Source: Pontibacter akesuensis | GTDB taxonomy: Bacteria; Bacteroidota; Bacteroidia; Cytophagales; Hymenobacteraceae | Length of the DNA stretch: 64,000 nt | Assembly: GCF_001611675.1 (NCBI RefSeq) | Contig: NZ_CP014766.1 | Span: 310,001 to 374,000 of the forward strand | Reading direction: 5' to 3' | In this document: in pieces, positions 16,156 to 25,126 of the stretch | How the letters are laid out: every line of letters starts with the position of its first letter | Numbering within the stretch: the first letter of the stretch is position 1 | The notes under the pieces: generated by a model | What the model saw: the letters and a program-made list of their open reading frames with translations, nothing else | What the model was told of the DNA's origin: nothing | Databases searched by the model: none | Program-made: the position numbers and the translations under genes

Positions 16156-17205
16156 ATGCCCGAGTTACAAGAAAAGTTAGATGCCCTGCTGGCCAGGCAC
16201 TACGCTGCTACTACGCCTGGTGCCGTTCTGCTGCTGACAAAAGAAGATAAGGTAACTTATCAAGGACACTGCGGACTAGCCGATGTAGTAAGCAAAGCCG
16301 CCATCACCGCTGACACCACCTTCCGACTGGCCTCGGTCTCCAAGCAGTTTACAGCCATGTGCCTGCACCTGCTGGCGCAGCAGCAGCGCATTAACCTGCA
16401 GGATGAACTCGGCTTCCACTTTCCCGAGTTGGCCCACCTGGGCAGCGTACGGCTGTGGCACCTACTCTGCCATACTTCCGGACTGCCTGATTTTGAGGAA
16501 CACATTCCGGCGCAGCAAACAGCGCAGCTTACCGACGAGGAAGTGCTGGAAATAACGGCGGCCCAACCCTCGCTCCTCTTTCCTGCCGGCACCCAATTCA
16601 GGTATAGCAATACAGGTTATGTGCTGCTGGGTCTGCTGGTAGAGCGAATTACAAGTATGGGGTATGATGATTTCCTGCAGGAGCACATTTTCCGGCCCCT
16701 CCACATGCACCGCTCCACCTTGTACCGCGCAAATACGACTATCCCAAACAGAGCCATGGGTTATGCAGCCGATGGGGCGGGCAGTTTTATACTTGCAGAC
16801 CAGAGCCTTGGCTCCGCCACCCGCGGCGACGGCTGTATCTATACTTCCGCCACAGATTACCTCAAGTGGCACCGGGCGCTCACGCAGCTCCCACTGTTTA
16901 ACATAACAAACCAACTTAATACATACTATACACAAATAGATTCTGTAGATGCGTGGCGTTACGGCATGGGTTGGTTTCAGGAACGGCTTTTTACAGGCCA
17001 GCACCTGCTCCTGCACAGCGGCGACACCTGCGGCTTTACGAACCTGGTGATAAGGCAACAGGAGCCGGATTTGCTATTCGCCTGCTTCTCCAACATCGCC
17101 AATAACCAACCTTTCCTGCAGGAGCTGCTGCAGGTTTTGGCTGAATTTTCAGACTTCCTTCCTCCTTCTGATCTGGTGTGGCAATTGCCCTGGCTTACAC
17201 GGTAG
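16156..17205 (+). CDS. Serine hydrolase, class C beta-lactamase / PBP-like fold
   Basis: 349 residues. The active-site SxxK is SVSK in LASVSKQFTAMCLHLL near residue 61, the YxN motif is YSNTGY near 154, and the HxG element replacing KTG is HSGDTCGF near 293. This set defines the beta-lactamase/DD-peptidase superfamily family of serine hydrolases, which includes penicillin-binding-like peptidases and esterases. No signal peptide is visible, so it may be cytoplasmic, which would be unusual for a beta-lactamase; resistance should not be inferred. It lies beside cell-wall genes but on the opposite strand to the next operon. Confidence 0.88.
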   Translation: MPELQEKLDALLARHYAATTPGAVLLLTKEDKVTYQGHCGLADVVSKAAITADTTFRLASVSKQFTAMCLHLLAQQQRINLQDELGFHFPELAHLGSVRLWHLLCHTSGLPDFEEHIPAQQTAQLTDEEVLEITAAQPSLLFPAGTQFRYSNTGYVLLGLLVERITSMGYDDFLQEHIFRPLHMHRSTLYRANTTIPNRAMGYAADGAGSFILADQSLGSATRGDGCIYTSATDYLKWHRALTQLPLFNITNQLNTYYTQIDSVDAWRYGMGWFQERLFTGQHLLLHSGDTCGFTNLVIRQQEPDLLFACFSNIANNQPFLQELLQVLAEFSDFLPPSDLVWQLPWLTR

Positions 17206-17262
17206 TGATTCTGGCCAAGTAAGTGCTTATAAGTAAGAGGACAGAAATACCTTACACTATTT

Positions 17263-17351
17263 TGTCATCCTGGAAGGATATTGTGGGCAAGCTAGATAAG
17301 CACTAATTGCCCGCTTCTGCCGTTCGCCACCAAGATTTTTCCAGGATGACA
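17263..17351. repeat. REP-like inverted repeat, GTCATCCTGGAA family
   Basis: TGTCATCCTGGAA (17263-17275) and its exact reverse complement (17339-17351) flank a 63-nt centre. A one-armed relative, TTGTCATCTTGGAAGGATCT, lies at 63300-63319. The GTCATTTCGA-type repeats at 43639 and 55271 share the same arm-loop-arm plan. Confidence 0.8.
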
Positions 17352-17506
17352 CTAAAAAAGACATTAATTTTATTAAATCCTCATACTTAGTTCATGTGTC
17401 TGGTGTATGTTGACTGGAGCCGAGGTTCTCAAGTGCAGCCCACAAGACACTAATAGGATATTAGGGAAAGTTGAGTTACCAGATCAAAAGAAGTCAGAAA
17501 CAAAAA

Positions 17507-17524
17507 AAGGCGCAGCAGCGCCTT
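17507..17524 (-). terminator. Terminator of the PBP4-epimerase-NlpC operon
   Basis: AAGGCGC-AGCA-GCGCCTT is a 7-bp perfect stem with a 4-nt loop. On the minus strand it is followed by TTTTTG. It lies 43 nt after the NlpC/P60 stop codon. Confidence 0.85.
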
Positions 17525-17532
17525 AAAAAATT

Positions 17533-17570
17533 CCCCCTCCTGTTTTTAGGAGGGGGTTAGGGGGAGGTTA
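17533..17570. repeat. C-run/G-run repeat abutting the NlpC/P60 stop codon
   Basis: CCCCCTCCT (17533-17541) pairs with AGGAGGGGG (17548-17556), followed by TTAGGGGGAGGTTA. The plan, a C/G palindrome followed by TAGGGG, matches the blocks at 2596, 10413 and 63211. The last bases overlap the stop codon of the neighbouring gene. Confidence 0.65.
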
Positions 17571-18776
17571 TTGGTACAAAGCTGTCTTCCGCAGGTCAAC
17601 CACGGCATCTTCCGGTGTGATGCGCTTGGCACGCAGAAAGCGCTTCAGTTCGGAATCATCAAAGTTAGCGGCCTTGGCGTTCATGCTGCTGATCTTCACA
17701 CGGCCAGCCGAATGAATAAACTCCTGGTCGCCGCCGATCCACATGCCCACGTGCACCACACGCTCTGCCTTGCCGTCTTTGGCCGGTACGCCAAAGAACA
17801 GCAGGTCGCCGGGCTGCAGCTTGTCCCAGCCGTTGGAGGTATCCACAAGTTCACCCATGTGAATCTGCTGCGACGCGTCGCGCGGAAGCACCAGGCCGTT
17901 CATAAAGTATATCGTTTTGGTGAAGCCACTGCAATCAACCCCCTTAAAGGAGGTGCCGCCCCAGAGGTACGGCAGGCCCAGCAGTTGCTTGCTGGAACTC
18001 ACAAGGTTGTCGCTGGTTGGCTTTCGGCTGGCAATCCACTCGTCATACTTCACCGCCTCGGCAGCAGGAACAAAGCCTTCTCTGCCATCAGGAAACCTCA
18101 CTTCATACTGGTCGCCGCTCTTTCCTTTCAGTGCCAGCACATCGCCGTATACTAAATCAGAAACGGTGCCATCGGCTGCATTTTTGCTCGCATAGGCAAA
18201 ACCGTAGGGCTTCGTGTACAACAGCTTAGGGCTTTTTTGCCAGCTGTTAAAGGTATTTTCGTCCATCAGGGCCACGCCACTGGCATCCACCCAAGCGAGG
18301 TACTTGTCTGGTGTCTGCACCAGGTACCAGCCGCTTTTCTTCTTCAGCACATTTACGGGCGTGCCCATGGTAGCCTGCGTAGCCAGTTCTGCCGGGTGCC
18401 TTGGTTCGGAGCGAAGGTTAGCCACGGAAATCGCGATGATCCCGAAATGCTGCCCTTCCAGTTCCGCCTCCGGCAGTACTGCTATGCTATCTACAAAAGT
18501 GATGTTTTCGGCCTTCAGCTTGTCGAGCAGCTGCTCTTTAGCCTCGGTCATGTTCGTTTCGCCGGAGAGCACCTCGCCCTGCTGCTTTACCTGAAAAAGG
18601 GCTGTGCGCTTGTCGGGTGCGAATTGCTGGCGCACCGCGTCAATGTGTGGTTCCATGTTGGTGGCTGTGCTGGTGGTGGTCGCTGTGGTCGTGCTGGTGG
18701 TGGAGGTGAAGGTTTCCTTTCCAGGCGTACAGGCCATCAGGAAGCCAAGTGCAAGTATGAGGTAGTTCTTTTTCAT
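17568..18776 (-). CDS. NlpC/P60 (C40) murein peptidase lipoprotein with SH3 domains
   Basis: 402 residues. Lipoprotein signal MKKNYLILALGFLMAC with the lipobox Cys at 16, then a Thr/Ser-rich linker. Two SH3-like domains follow (about 110-165, with ISVANLRSEPRHPAEL, and about 190-245). The catalytic NlpC/P60 domain at about 265-390 has Cys in GVDCSGFTKTIYF, His in RVVHVGMWIGG and the third polar residue in EFIHSAGRV. This is the layout of gamma-D-glutamyl-L-diamino acid endopeptidases such as YkfC and BcNlpC, which release L-Ala-gamma-D-Glu from murein peptides. That product is the substrate of the dipeptide epimerase in the same operon. The gene lies 63 nt after its upstream neighbour. Confidence 0.92.
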   Translation of the reverse strand: MKKNYLILALGFLMACTPGKETFTSTTSTTTATTTSTATNMEPHIDAVRQQFAPDKRTALFQVKQQGEVLSGETNMTEAKEQLLDKLKAENITFVDSIAVLPEAELEGQHFGIIAISVANLRSEPRHPAELATQATMGTPVNVLKKKSGWYLVQTPDKYLAWVDASGVALMDENTFNSWQKSPKLLYTKPYGFAYASKNAADGTVSDLVYGDVLALKGKSGDQYEVRFPDGREGFVPAAEAVKYDEWIASRKPTSDNLVSSSKQLLGLPYLWGGTSFKGVDCSGFTKTIYFMNGLVLPRDASQQIHMGELVDTSNGWDKLQPGDLLFFGVPAKDGKAERVVHVGMWIGGDQEFIHSAGRVKISSMNAKAANFDDSELKRFLRAKRITPEDAVVDLRKTALYQ

Positions 18777-18839
18777 AATTTTTCGCTGCAGTCGTGGCGC
18801 TTGCCACCTCCTGCCTTTTTATGTCTGCTGCTTCAGCTG

Positions 18840-19931
18840 TTATACGTTTTCCGGTATGTGCTCCGGTTCAAATTTATTGATAGCCTCGGTTAAGCGTTGC
18901 ACATCGGCCGCCGTGTGCAGGCTGCTAAGTATCACCCGCGTCACGGGGGCACTCTCGGCTGTCGGGTAGCAGAAGCTTGATATGATAATCCGCTGTTGCT
19001 CCAGGTAGGCTGTCAGGCTTTGCTGTTTGGTACTGAACACTGGGTATCCAGGTATCACCTGGAACAAGTATGGCTGCCGTACCTGCTGCCTAAACAGCTC
19101 GATATTTTCCTGCATCACCTTCCGCGCCTCTTTGTAAATAGCCCCTGCCCGCAGGTAAGCATACAAGTATGCGGGTATGGCCGGCGATGCCCCGCCAAAG
19201 TAAGCGCTTGCTTTCACCTGCTCTATTAACCATTTCGGGCCAAGTATAATTCCGGCAGGTATGCCCAATGCTTTCCCCATGGAACTGACTATCACCAGCT
19301 CTACATGTTTATACTTGCTAAGCTGCTGGTAAATGCCTGCTCCCTCCGCTCCACGCACGCCAAAGCCATGTGAGTCGTCTACTACAAGTATAACGTTTTT
19401 ATGCGACGGCAGCTCCTCGATCCAATCGAAAGTATAGGCTTTTGCCTGTAGCGGGTCCAGCGCGTTGCAGACGATCACAAAGCTGCTTTCATGCGATTGC
19501 TGCACCGTTTCCACTACCTGGGCAGCCCATGTTTCAAAACATGTTTCAGCGTTTGCTGCTGCCGCGACTTCGCTGTTCAGCCAGAGGGCCGGGTGCGCAC
19601 AGGGGGCATACAGAAAGCGGCCGTGGCTGCTAAGTGCCTGCACCAGCGTTTGCCCCACCAAAAAGCCCGAAGACATGGTTACCGCTGCCTCAGCTCCCGT
19701 TAGTCGGGTCAGTTGCTCCTCTGCCTGCTCGTATACCTGCAGCTGTAGGTTAGAGCGGCGGGAGCTGGAGTAGTTCGTTCCGTAGCGGCGCATGCCTTCC
19801 TGCAGCAGTTTCTGAAAAGCTTCGTTGCAGGCCATGCCCAGATAGGAGGTGCCACTAAAGTATAAGTATTCGGCTCCGTTTATCAGGACGGTGCGGCCCG
19901 GCAGGTGGTCGGTGAAGGCTGTTGGGTTCAT
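18840..19931 (-). CDS. PLP-dependent alpha-oxoamine-synthase-like enzyme (AONS family)
   Basis: 363 residues from the ATG at 19931, which overlaps the epimerase stop (TAATG); a longer open frame upstream runs through the epimerase gene and is rejected. Fold-type I features: His of APCAHPALW (stacks on the cofactor in AONS), DDSHGFGVRG (cofactor Asp and His), and Lys of SSMGKALGIPAG as the PLP lysine. The glycine-rich GTNYSSSRRSNLQ replaces the usual GGSRxxxGTxxxH of 8-amino-7-oxononanoate synthase, so the acyl-CoA or amino acid may differ. It is more likely a wall-peptide amino acid enzyme than a biotin enzyme, judging only by its place in the operon. The actual substrate is unknown. Confidence 0.82.
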   Translation of the reverse strand: MNPTAFTDHLPGRTVLINGAEYLYFSGTSYLGMACNEAFQKLLQEGMRRYGTNYSSSRRSNLQLQVYEQAEEQLTRLTGAEAAVTMSSGFLVGQTLVQALSSHGRFLYAPCAHPALWLNSEVAAAANAETCFETWAAQVVETVQQSHESSFVIVCNALDPLQAKAYTFDWIEELPSHKNVILVVDDSHGFGVRGAEGAGIYQQLSKYKHVELVIVSSMGKALGIPAGIILGPKWLIEQVKASAYFGGASPAIPAYLYAYLRAGAIYKEARKVMQENIELFRQQVRQPYLFQVIPGYPVFSTKQQSLTAYLEQQRIIISSFCYPTAESAPVTRVILSSLHTAADVQRLTEAINKFEPEHIPENV

Positions 19932-20944
19932 TAGGCAAGCAGCGATGCGCCTGTTCCGTTTTCGTTGCTGTACTGCACTTTGCCATAGTCGATGGTGACG
20001 CCGCGGGCAATGTCTTCTTTCAGCAGCAGCGCCCCGTCCATGTCCACGTAATCGAGCATCGGCAGCAGCTGTGCAATGGCCGAGATGCCCACGGTAGACT
20101 CCGTCATGCAACCCACCATTACTTTCATGCCCAATTGCTGCGCTTCCTTGATCATGCGCCGGGCGGGCGTCAGACCACCGCATTTCACGAGTTTCACGTT
20201 CACCCCGTGAAAGTGGCCGTGGCATTTCGCTACGTCGCTTTCAGTGATGCAACTCTCGTCGGCAATCAGGGGCAGCACCGATTGCGCGTACACCTGCTTC
20301 ATCCCTTCCATGTCATCGGCACGCATGGGCTGCTCAATAAACTCCACGTTCAGAGGCTTCAGCTGTTTCGCGTTTTCAATGGTTTCCTCCACGCCCCAGG
20401 CACAGTTTGCATCTACTCTGAACACGGCATCCGTGTGCTTGCGCAGTTCTTTGATTATGGCCACATCCTCCTTCGTTCCCAGCTTGATCTTGTAGAGCGG
20501 CCAGGGCATCTCCTTCAGTTTCTTCACCATATTCTCCACCGTGTCAATCCCGATGGTATAATCCGTGAGCGGCGCATGATCGGTATTCAGGCCCCACATT
20601 TTATACAGCGGTTGCCCGTTCAGCTTCCCGAACAAATCGTTCGCCGCCATGTCGAGGGCACAAAGCGCAAAAGGGTTGTCCTTCAGATAAGGCTGCATCT
20701 CCGCCCAGAATGTTTCCGGGTTCTCCAGTTCCGTTGCTTCAATTTTCTCCCGGATCTTCTCCAGCGCCGCCGTCATACTTTCAATCGTGAAGCCGTAATA
20801 CGGATTGCTGGTTGCTTCGCCATAGCCTTTGTATTGGTCCTGCTGCAGCTCCACAATCATGGTCGGTTGCACGTCGCGCGAGTCGTACGAAATAGTGAAG
20901 GTGTGCTTTAGCGGCAGGTCGAACGAACGGATGGTGAGTTTCAT
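19931..20944 (-). CDS. Dipeptide epimerase (L-Ala-D/L-Glu type, enolase superfamily)
   Basis: 337 residues, normal length. The N-terminal capping domain (1-125) includes YGEATSNPYYGFT. In the barrel, the base pair is KIK in LYKIKLGTKED near 153 and Lys of NVKLVKCGGLT near 252. Metal ligands are Asp of VDANCAW near 183, Glu of FIEQPM near 207 and Asp of IADES near 232. DMDG near 312 is the motif that holds the dipeptide amino group in Ala-Glu epimerases. It converts L-Ala-D-Glu released from murein into L-Ala-L-Glu for peptidases. It overlaps the downstream gene by one base and lies 140 nt after PBP4. Confidence 0.92.
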   Translation of the reverse strand: MKLTIRSFDLPLKHTFTISYDSRDVQPTMIVELQQDQYKGYGEATSNPYYGFTIESMTAALEKIREKIEATELENPETFWAEMQPYLKDNPFALCALDMAANDLFGKLNGQPLYKMWGLNTDHAPLTDYTIGIDTVENMVKKLKEMPWPLYKIKLGTKEDVAIIKELRKHTDAVFRVDANCAWGVEETIENAKQLKPLNVEFIEQPMRADDMEGMKQVYAQSVLPLIADESCITESDVAKCHGHFHGVNVKLVKCGGLTPARRMIKEAQQLGMKVMVGCMTESTVGISAIAQLLPMLDYVDMDGALLLKEDIARGVTIDYGKVQYSNENGTGASLLA

Positions 20945-21084
20945 TTTGTCTTATTGGGTTAGGTTGCTGTGGTTTATACGTTTTTATACTTGCGTAGGCT
21001 TTCGTTTGTCACTGCTATACTTTGTCTGGAGCAATGGGAGCGTACTGTTCTGGCTAGATATACTCCGTCATCGTTTCCAGCCTC

Positions 21085-22476
21085 TTATTTCACCAGCGGC
21101 ACATCCGGTTTCCCATCATGTGCATACCTGTTGTGCACCTCGGTCATGATCCGCACCATTTCTTCGCGAATGGCTGCCGTGGGCACTTTGTAGTTGTTGT
21201 TCATGAAGCTGAAGAGCAGCAGCTTTCCGCTTTTGGTGATGAGGTAGCCGCTTTGGTTGTGCACATGCGACAGTGTGCCGGACTTGCCAAATACAAACGG
21301 CACATCGGCCTTGTAGATATTCCGGAATGTGCCGGGCCTGCCCCCCACTGCCAGCATTGGCAGCAGTTCCTCCTGCGGCCGCTCCTGCAGCAGTTTTTGC
21401 AACAGGGCAATGATGCTGCGTGGCGTAAACATGTTCATACTTGATAGGCCCGAGCCATCGATCCACACTGGCTCATCCGGCAGGTCGTTCAGGTAGTTGG
21501 CCTTCACGTGTTTAATGGCGCGTTCCACCGAAAGCGTGTCAGACAAAGTGCCGGAGTTGAGCGCCATCAGCTGTTCGGCCATCAGGTTATCGCTGACCTT
21601 TAGCATGCGCCTTAGCACAGTGTCGGTGGGCAGGCCGTAGAAGATTTTGCCGCCGGCGGGTATACTTGCTTTCAGCAGTTCTACCGGGCGCTTCAGTGTG
21701 TCTGCAAGCAAGGCTACCACGGTTTCAGGTGAGGTGATAAAAGGCACTTCGGTGGAGAACTTTGCCGAGGCTTTTTTTGGGTAGTAGGTGACCTGGTTCG
21801 TTCGCCAGTTCCGCACGAACGCGTCCCCACGGGTAGTATCCGCTTCGTTTACACGTACCTGCTTTTTGAAGTATGCCGGTGTGGTGGTATAGGGCTTCTC
21901 ATCCTGCCGCTGAAACTTAATGATGTTGCCGTGAATGGGGAACACATTGCGCTCGGGCTGGTAATAATAATTGTAGTCGTCCCAGCCCCAGTTGGTAGCG
22001 AAAGGCGTGCTGGTAAAGGGGGCATCGATATAGTAGAGCTTTTTCTCCGGGCGGTTCTTCAGGAAATCGTAGGCGATGTTGTTCTTCAAATCCATGTGGG
22101 TGAAGGTGGGGTCGCCGGTGCCCCAGAAAATCAGGGAGTCGCCGCGGCTCACGTACTTCAGCGCCGGGATGGAATCGCCCAGCATGTTGAGGGTGGCGTA
22201 GAGCGTAAAAAGTTTTGTATTGGAGGCGGGCACAAAATACTTGTCGGCGTTATGCGCCACCACCATCTGTTCTAGTTCCGGGTCGTAGAGTGCAAAACCC
22301 ACAAAACTCTGCCGCAGCACCTCCGACTCCTCCACCTCCCGTTTTATCTCTGCAGGTCCGAACGCAGCAGTCGCTTCAGGCGATGCGTCCGCTGCCTTAC
22401 GGGCACTGCTGCATCCAAGTGTTAGCAGCAAACTGCAGCATAGTATCCAGGTATAATGCGTTTTCTTCAGGAGCAT
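21085..22476 (-). CDS. dacB: D-alanyl-D-alanine carboxypeptidase/endopeptidase (PBP4, DacB type)
   Basis: 463 residues. A lipoprotein signal (LLLTLGCSSARK, Cys near 22) anchors it. The three catalytic motifs of class C penicillin-binding proteins are present: SNTK in FVPASNTKLFTLYATLN, SDN in VSDNLMAEQL and KSG in FGKSGTLSHV. The large insertion between the first two motifs is typical of PBP4. It removes the terminal D-Ala and cuts D,D-crosslinks in periplasmic murein. It is the first gene of the operon with the epimerase, the oxoamine-synthase-like enzyme and NlpC/P60, giving an order of wall cleavage followed by peptide catabolism. Confidence 0.9.
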   Translation of the reverse strand: MLLKKTHYTWILCCSLLLTLGCSSARKAADASPEATAAFGPAEIKREVEESEVLRQSFVGFALYDPELEQMVVAHNADKYFVPASNTKLFTLYATLNMLGDSIPALKYVSRGDSLIFWGTGDPTFTHMDLKNNIAYDFLKNRPEKKLYYIDAPFTSTPFATNWGWDDYNYYYQPERNVFPIHGNIIKFQRQDEKPYTTTPAYFKKQVRVNEADTTRGDAFVRNWRTNQVTYYPKKASAKFSTEVPFITSPETVVALLADTLKRPVELLKASIPAGGKIFYGLPTDTVLRRMLKVSDNLMAEQLMALNSGTLSDTLSVERAIKHVKANYLNDLPDEPVWIDGSGLSSMNMFTPRSIIALLQKLLQERPQEELLPMLAVGGRPGTFRNIYKADVPFVFGKSGTLSHVHNQSGYLITKSGKLLLFSFMNNNYKVPTAAIREEMVRIMTEVHNRYAHDGKPDVPLVK

Positions 22477-22943
22477 GGGCTAAGGTTGGTTTGCGAGAAT
22501 AAATAAGTAAAAAGAAAGCTGTAATCAAAGCATCTGCCAGCAAGTATAAAATAGCTACCTCAGGTATGCAGAGTTCATGTCCTACTCCTATGGTTGATTT
22601 ATACTTCTCCCCTCCCGTTTGCCCTTGCTCCACCTGTTACGCACTCTGCCATGTGATGCTTTGTGTTAACGGAAAATTATCTTACCAGAAACATTTTGTC
22701 CTGCTTAATTAATTTGTCAACTTGAGCGTGACAGATAAGAACAGTGCCCAGCATGTAACCTTTATACTTATAAATGCAGATGAAGGCACGTACAAGGGTC
22801 GAAACTGTTGCGAAGGGATTCTCTTTTTGGCAAGGAGGAGCAGGTTGTATAAGTGAGCTGGAGGAGAAGAGAATTTAACGCGGCTTTAAATTTTTAGAGC
22901 ACTGGTACCTGAAAGAACAAACCACACGCTAACATAACCGATC
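22477..22943. other. Divergent intergenic region between dacB and nagB
   Basis: 467 nt with no coding sequence that I can support. It contains three AAGTATA/TATACTT words (about 22543, 22600 and 22763). I found no riboswitch or convincing promoter, although both flanking genes should be driven from here. Confidence 0.6.
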
Positions 22944-24863
22944 ATGCGCAGACTTAACCTCCTGGAAGAAACCCGATTCGAGAAACTCCCCGTTACTGTT
23001 TTCCCTGACCAGCAAAAAGCCGCCGTGCGGGTGGCTCAGCGTATTGCCAACTTAATCCGGACAAAGCAGGACAAAGGGCAGCACACGGTGCTCGGCCTGG
23101 CCACAGGCGCCACGCCTGTAGCTGTTTACGCTGAGTTGGTGCGGCTGCACCGCGAAGAAGGCCTAAGCTTTCGCGATGTAATCACCTTTAACCTGGACGA
23201 GTACTACCCGATGCAGCCGGATGCGGCGCAGAGCTACGTCACGTTCATGAACGAAAACCTCTTCGACCACATCGACATCGACAAGGAGAAGGTACACATT
23301 CCGGATGGCACCCTGCCACGTGAGCAGATACAAGCTTACTGCCTGAACTACGAGCGCAAAATAGAAGCTGTTGGCGGCCTCGACCTGCAGGTACTGGGCA
23401 TCGGACGCACCGGCCACATCGGTTTCAACGAGCCGGGCTCTGCCCCTAACTCCGGCACGCGCCTGGTAACGCTGGACGACCTGACCCGCCGCGACGCAGC
23501 CCGCGATTTTGGCGGTAAAGGTAACGTACCCACCAAAGCCATCACAATGGGAATCGGCACGATCTTTAAAGCCCGCGAGATAATTCTGATGGCCTGGAGC
23601 AGGAAGAAGGCGCCTATCATCAAAAAAGCGGTGGAGGGTGATATCTCCAGCGAAGTGCCGGCTACCTACCTGCAGCTCTCCGATAATGTGGAGTTTGTAC
23701 TGGACGAGGATGCCGCATCTGAGCTGACGCGCTTTAACACGCCCTGGCTGGTGAAAGACTGCGTGTGGACAGAGGAACTGACCCGAAAAGCCGTGATCTG
23801 GCTATCGAATACGGTGAACAAGCCCATCCTGAAGCTGACGGACGAAGATTACAACAACAACGGCATGGCACAACTGGCCACTGAGTCGGGTCCTGCCTAT
23901 AACATCAACATCCACATCTTTAACAAGATGCAGCATACCATTACGGGCTGGCCGGGTGGCAAACCTAATGCAGATGATTCGCAGCGGCCTGAGCGCGCCG
24001 AACCCGCCCGCAAACGTGCCCTTATCTTTTCGCCGCATCCCGACGATGATGTTATTTCGATGGGTGGCACTTTTATCCGGCTGGTCGACCAGGGGCACGA
24101 CGTGCATGTGGCCTACCAGACGTCGGGCAATACGGCGGTCTGGGACGATGACGTGCTGCGCTATATGGAATTCGCTATCGACTTTAACCACAGCATCGGG
24201 AGCGACACCAGCAAGTTGGAGGGCGTGTATGAGAACATGCGTAGCTTTATCCAACACAAGCAACCCAACCAGGTAGACACGCAGGAAATTCTGAATGTGA
24301 AAGGATTCATACGTAAGACCGAAGCCATTGCGGGCGCCCGCTATGCTGGCCTCGAGGACAATCACATTCATTTCATGGCGCTGCCATTTTACGAGACGGG
24401 CAAGCATAAAAAGAACTCGGTTTCCGATGAAGACATTGAGCTGACAATGGCGTTGCTGCAGCAGGTGAAGCCCCACCAGGTATTTGCCGCCGGCGACTTT
24501 GCTGATCCGCATGGCACGCACATCGTCTGCTTCCGGATCATACTGGAGGCTTTACGGCGTTTGCAGAAAACAGAGGAATGGGTAAAGGATTGCTGGCTGT
24601 GGATGTACCGCGGTGCCTGGCATGAGTTTGAGCTGCACGAAATTCACATGGCCGTGCCTTTATCGCCTCAGGAGGTGTTGCGTAAGCGGGAGGCGATCTT
24701 CAAGCACCAGTCGCAGAAGGATAGGCCTGTTTTTCCGGGCGACGATGCGCGCGAGTTCTGGGTGCGCGCCGAGGAACGAAACCGCGAAACGGCAGAAAAC
24801 TACCACCGCCTCGGCCTGGCTGACTATGAAGCCATGGAAGCTTTTGTGCGCTACCATTTTTAA
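22944..24863 (+). CDS. nagB: Glucosamine-6-phosphate deaminase fused to a PIG-L (LmbE-like) deacetylase domain
   Basis: 639 residues in two domains. Residues about 15-265 are NagB: GLATGATPVAVYAELVR (phosphate loop), FNLDEYYPM (catalytic Asp/Glu) and GRTGHIGFNEPGS (catalytic His). Residues about 355-600 are a PIG-L/LmbE domain: FSPHPDDDVISMGG holds the zinc-binding HPDD, and DPHGTH supplies further metal ligands. NagB converts glucosamine-6-phosphate to fructose-6-phosphate and ammonia; PIG-L domains deacetylate N-acetylglucosaminyl groups. The fusion is common in Bacteroidota and suggests deacetylation and deamination in one protein. It stands next to murein-recycling genes. Confidence 0.93.
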   Translation: MRRLNLLEETRFEKLPVTVFPDQQKAAVRVAQRIANLIRTKQDKGQHTVLGLATGATPVAVYAELVRLHREEGLSFRDVITFNLDEYYPMQPDAAQSYVTFMNENLFDHIDIDKEKVHIPDGTLPREQIQAYCLNYERKIEAVGGLDLQVLGIGRTGHIGFNEPGSAPNSGTRLVTLDDLTRRDAARDFGGKGNVPTKAITMGIGTIFKAREIILMAWSRKKAPIIKKAVEGDISSEVPATYLQLSDNVEFVLDEDAASELTRFNTPWLVKDCVWTEELTRKAVIWLSNTVNKPILKLTDEDYNNNGMAQLATESGPAYNINIHIFNKMQHTITGWPGGKPNADDSQRPERAEPARKRALIFSPHPDDDVISMGGTFIRLVDQGHDVHVAYQTSGNTAVWDDDVLRYMEFAIDFNHSIGSDTSKLEGVYENMRSFIQHKQPNQVDTQEILNVKGFIRKTEAIAGARYAGLEDNHIHFMALPFYETGKHKKNSVSDEDIELTMALLQQVKPHQVFAAGDFADPHGTHIVCFRIILEALRRLQKTEEWVKDCWLWMYRGAWHEFELHEIHMAVPLSPQEVLRKREAIFKHQSQKDRPVFPGDDAREFWVRAEERNRETAENYHRLGLADYEAMEAFVRYHF

Positions 24864-25126
24864 TGAGGCATTAGCGTCGCAGTTCCTTTTTTTATAATTG
24901 TAAGCAACTGAAGGTAAGTTGGTGAGGTGTATTTAATTTATTGAAATGGCTACGGAAGGAATGGTTCTTAGATGAAAGTTTCATCCTGCTATAGCGGCGT
25001 GTAGAAATTATATCCCCCAATCTGCTGAACGCTGAAAAAGTAACCTAAGCACTTGAATACACATCCAGTCGTTGTGCAGGTAACCGTAGTTCTTGATTGG
25101 CTAGTTGATGGGATTAAAACTATGTA

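Larger units (their letters stand above)
17206..17567. other. Intergenic stretch between convergent genes with three repeats
   Basis: No gene is evident in these 362 nt. It holds a GTCATCCTGGAA-type inverted repeat (17263-17351), a minus-strand terminator (17507-17524) and a C-run/G-run repeat abutting the next stop codon (17533-17570). Confidence 0.7.

Noticed and set aside
16156..17205. Calling the serine hydrolase an antibiotic-resistance beta-lactamase
   Set aside because: No signal peptide is visible and the motif set is shared by many peptidases and esterases of the fold.
19932..20225. An N-terminal extension of about 98 residues to the oxoamine-synthase-like protein
   Set aside because: It runs through the epimerase gene in another frame and has no protein-like composition. 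The ATG at 19931 overlaps the epimerase stop and begins where family similarity begins.
19922..20911. A 329-codon open frame on the plus strand opposite the epimerase
   Set aside because: It is an antisense shadow of a gene with clear enolase-superfamily motifs; its His/Arg/Gln-rich composition is not protein-like.
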